Assembly: GCA_036244855.1 (NCBI GenBank)
Contig: BQKZ01000243.1
Coordinates: 119,695 to 183,694 of the forward strand
DNA from: Temnopleurus reevesii
Taxonomy: Eukaryota; Echinodermata; Echinoidea; Temnopleuroida; Temnopleuridae
Length of the DNA: 64,000 nucleotides
Reading direction: 5' to 3'
Position numbers and translations under genes: made by a program. Every line of letters starts with the position of its first letter. Position 1 is the first letter of the stretch. Below, one piece after another: positions 61,986-64,000 of the stretch. Below the pieces are notes generated by a model. That model made no database searches, had not been told where the DNA came from, and was given only the letters and a program-made list of their open reading frames with translations.

Positions 61986-62236
61986 TGCAACCATGACCAT
62001 CCCCTCCTCCCCCAGTAGCAAGGGAAGCCTGTCCAGCTTCCCGGGCCTCACGTTCCTCCAGAACAAGGCTGCCACACTCCCCCTTAACGCTAGCAAGACC
62101 AACCATCATTTGGCTTCCCCCCGTCACAGCAGGTCCACGAGCGGTCTCAGTTCCAGCTCCAACCTCGGCGACTTCCCGACGGCCCTACCCAACTCAAAGT
62201 CATCCAATTCAAGAGGCTCCACACCGCCAACTCCAG
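61980..62236 (+). CDS. CACNB: Calcium channel beta subunit, serine/proline-rich HOOK exon
   Basis: With acceptor TAG at 61977-61979 the first base completes Asn (AA|C), then 85 codons and one base follow to the donor GTGAGA (phase 1 out). The product is Ser/Pro/Thr-rich, and its second half, RSTSGLSSSSNLGDFP to GSTPPTP, lines up with vertebrate SSKSG.NSSSSLGD...RRPTPP, the start of the HOOK linker between SH3 and the guanylate-kinase-like domain. The first ~50 residues have no obvious vertebrate counterpart. GC content and codon use are clearly higher than the flanking intron. Three consecutive NAG acceptors and a second internal NAGNAG are present (see findings), so the exact start may vary between transcripts. 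The phase-2 entry matches the preceding exon exactly. Confidence 0.88.
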
Positions 62237-62282
62237 GTGAGATACCAATTTTTTTATACCCATCTGCTGACACCCCAACCTA

Positions 62283-62441
62283 GGGCCTGTTGCATAAAAC
62301 TTTTGACCAGGGAAAACTATGGTTGTTTTTGCCAGAGTTTTCTACCCTGTATTAAAGTCAATGGCAGAATTCAGACTAACCAGAGTTTTTTTTTAGTTTT
62401 ACCATAATTTTTTCAGGTGAAAAGTTTCATGCAACAAGCCC
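62283..62441. mobile_element. Foldback MITE just after the HOOK exon
   Basis: GGGCCTGTTGCATAAAACTT is mirrored by AAAGTTTCATGCAACAAGCCCC. Inner GACCAGGGAAAACTATGG pairs loosely with ACTAACCAGAG/TTTACCATAATTT. It lies about 45 bases past the donor at 62237. Confidence 0.72.
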
Positions 62442-62587
62442 CATGTGGAATATACACAAGAAGAAATAAGTCAGGGATCCCTCCCAAATGTGTATATGGA
62501 GTTGAGTACGAGGTCCTTTATCTTCTAGAAATGCCACAAATTCAACTGTCTTGCATAATGCCAAATACACTGTAAACATTTCCACAC

Positions 62588-62660
62588 TTAATAATAATAA
62601 TAATACATAACATTTATTAGGCGCTTAATACGGATGTTTCTAAGCGCACAGTATTCTGAT
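62588..62660. repeat. (TAA)n run with SINE/LINE-tail-like motif
   Basis: TAATAATAATAATAATACAT is followed by TTATTAGGCGCTTAATACGG and CTAAGCGCACAG, resembling the tail side of the SINEs at 1065 and 54790. No tRNA-like head is visible nearby. Confidence 0.5.
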
Positions 62661-64000
62661 TACGGAAAGATTATTAACCGGTAAATTAAGTGAAGAAAAA
62701 GAGGAGCGATTTAATTTGTTACTTGTTGATCTCACTCTAAATCCTATCCTGAAAAAGTGAGCCCATAATGAACTGGAGTAATTAAAAAGGTGGTGAGTTC
62801 CTAACTTGTTTTGAGTAGTGTATATTAGATGAAAATTTTGGATATGAAAAGCCCAACAGCTGAATGAATTCTAATCTCAATGGAGAAAGGATGAGAACAG
62901 ACAAAAACATCTTCTCCAAGTCATTTACTTGTCAGGTTCACTATGAATTTAATTGAGTTCAACGAATCAATATTTCAAAAGAATGGTAGCTCTGCATTTC
63001 TTAAGTTGTAAGAAGTTAACTAATTAAAAAACGGTGACACGGAATGTTGGCTTTCTGGGATTTTGTCATGCAAAAAAATGCATGTAACTTGTCAGATAAT
63101 AGATTACGATTGTTGATTACTGAGATTAATTTGAATTTTCATACTTACATATGTTTGTGAAAATTACATCCCACCGCTGCCACCAAAATCTGTTGAATTC
63201 AACAATAGTGGTTCCCAGCATACCTACAATCAAAATATGATATCCTTGCCATTTCTTTCTTCCTATGCTAGCAAGGGGTACTAAATTGAATACATTTCAT
63301 TGAACCTTTCAAAACACAATACCATTTTGTATTGCACCAATATCTTGAAAATCATATTCTTTAACTAGACAGTATGAACATTAAAAGCATTGTAAATTTC
63401 TTTTTGTCAATGCCAGGGTATGAGAAAGGGTGTCCTACGAGACAGGTGGTCACACACTGCTTTTGTTGGCTTCCTGTTAATTATGTATGTCCAAAGATAA
63501 ATGCCTTAGTTTATGAATCCCCTTGACATAGACCTTGCTTGTTTTTGCAAGCAATAAGTTTAGTTCAGTCACTTGTGCAGCTGGACTTACTTGGCATGAT
63601 CTAGAATAAGGGAAATACCTGTTGATCATGAACTGACTTGATGACATGGATAGATTAGATTTAAAAAAAATCCTCATCCCGTATCGGAACAAGATGTTCC
63701 GTGTGCAAAACAATGTAAATAAAAAGTCAATATTTAAATTAGTTAATGTTTTGGAATACATACAAAATATTTTGTACTTCCTAAAATCGAAAGTTCTGTG
63801 ATTAAGCGAAATAGGCATGCTTTGAATCTCCAAAAATGGTTTTGATAATGGTAAAAAATCTGATAAAGTTTCCCCTGAAATTGGTACAAGCAGATCATAT
63901 CAATAGCATATACCACTCGACATAAATATATTACACTACAAATTTAAGATCATATGCAACAAGTGTCATATGTGGCAATAGGATTCAGTCTCTCAGCATG

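Larger units (their letters stand above)
62237..64000 (+). other. CACNB intron downstream of the HOOK exon (runs off the window)
   Basis: No further exon was found. It holds a foldback element at 62283-62441, a (TAA)n run followed by a SINE/LINE-tail-like stretch at 62588-62660, and a short tRNA-like B-box remnant near 63165-63185. The remainder shows nothing I can name. The GK-like domain exons must lie beyond base 64000. Confidence 0.6.

Noticed and set aside
63477..63833. 118-codon minus-strand frame
   Set aside because: No recognisable domain, AT-rich composition like the surrounding intron, and no supporting splice or promoter signals.

Overview
This is a eukaryotic, intron-dominated window from an animal genome. 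Its only recognisable host gene is a voltage-gated calcium channel beta subunit (CACNB family) on the + strand. Six exon-sized blocks are supported by peptide similarity, consensus splice sites and phase agreement: 12865-12960, 28254-28334 (a likely alternative first coding exon), 51785-51904, 54651-54773, 55506-55633 and 61980-62236. Together they encode a variable N-terminus, the conserved entry segment, the SH3 core and the start of the serine-rich HOOK linker. The rest of the HOOK, the guanylate-kinase-like domain and the stop codon must lie to the right of the window. The start of the long isoform lies to the left or was not recognised. The peptide (for example RPSDSDLSL and [15 protein letters not shown]) and the repeat landscape suggest a marine invertebrate, most likely a non-vertebrate deuterostome such as an echinoderm. 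That taxon call is inference.

Layout: 1-12.8 kb is intron or upstream DNA crowded with short inverted-repeat elements, one tRNA-derived SINE and a 527-base N gap. 13-28 kb is intron with a tandem SINE-like array, small foldback elements, a ~1.07 kb inverted-repeat element with internal repeats, and a 935-bp segment bounded by single Ns that reappears 13.4 kb downstream. 26.2-28.3 kb leads into the alternative first exon and may hold its promoter. 28.3-51.8 kb is a long intron with microsatellites, a 590-bp palindrome, a possible retrotransposon remnant and a textbook RFX X-box. 51.8-55.6 kb carries three coding exons, partial tandem copies of the first, and a ~1.9 kb element inserted into one copy. 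55.6-62 kb is intron ending in a long polypyrimidine minisatellite just upstream of the HOOK exon.

The exons act together as one protein, the cytosolic beta subunit that binds the pore-forming alpha-1 subunit, supports its surface delivery and tunes gating. The alternative N-terminal exons (12865-12960 versus 28254-28334) both join the common exon at 51785 in phase 0, the same logic as alternative N-termini in vertebrate CACNB genes.

The most unusual observations are: partial tandem copies of exon/intron junctions at two different exons of this gene, one copy split by a foreign element; tandem NAG acceptors before and inside the HOOK exon that preserve the reading frame; TTAA-flanked palindromic elements; and a probable haplotype or assembly duplication.
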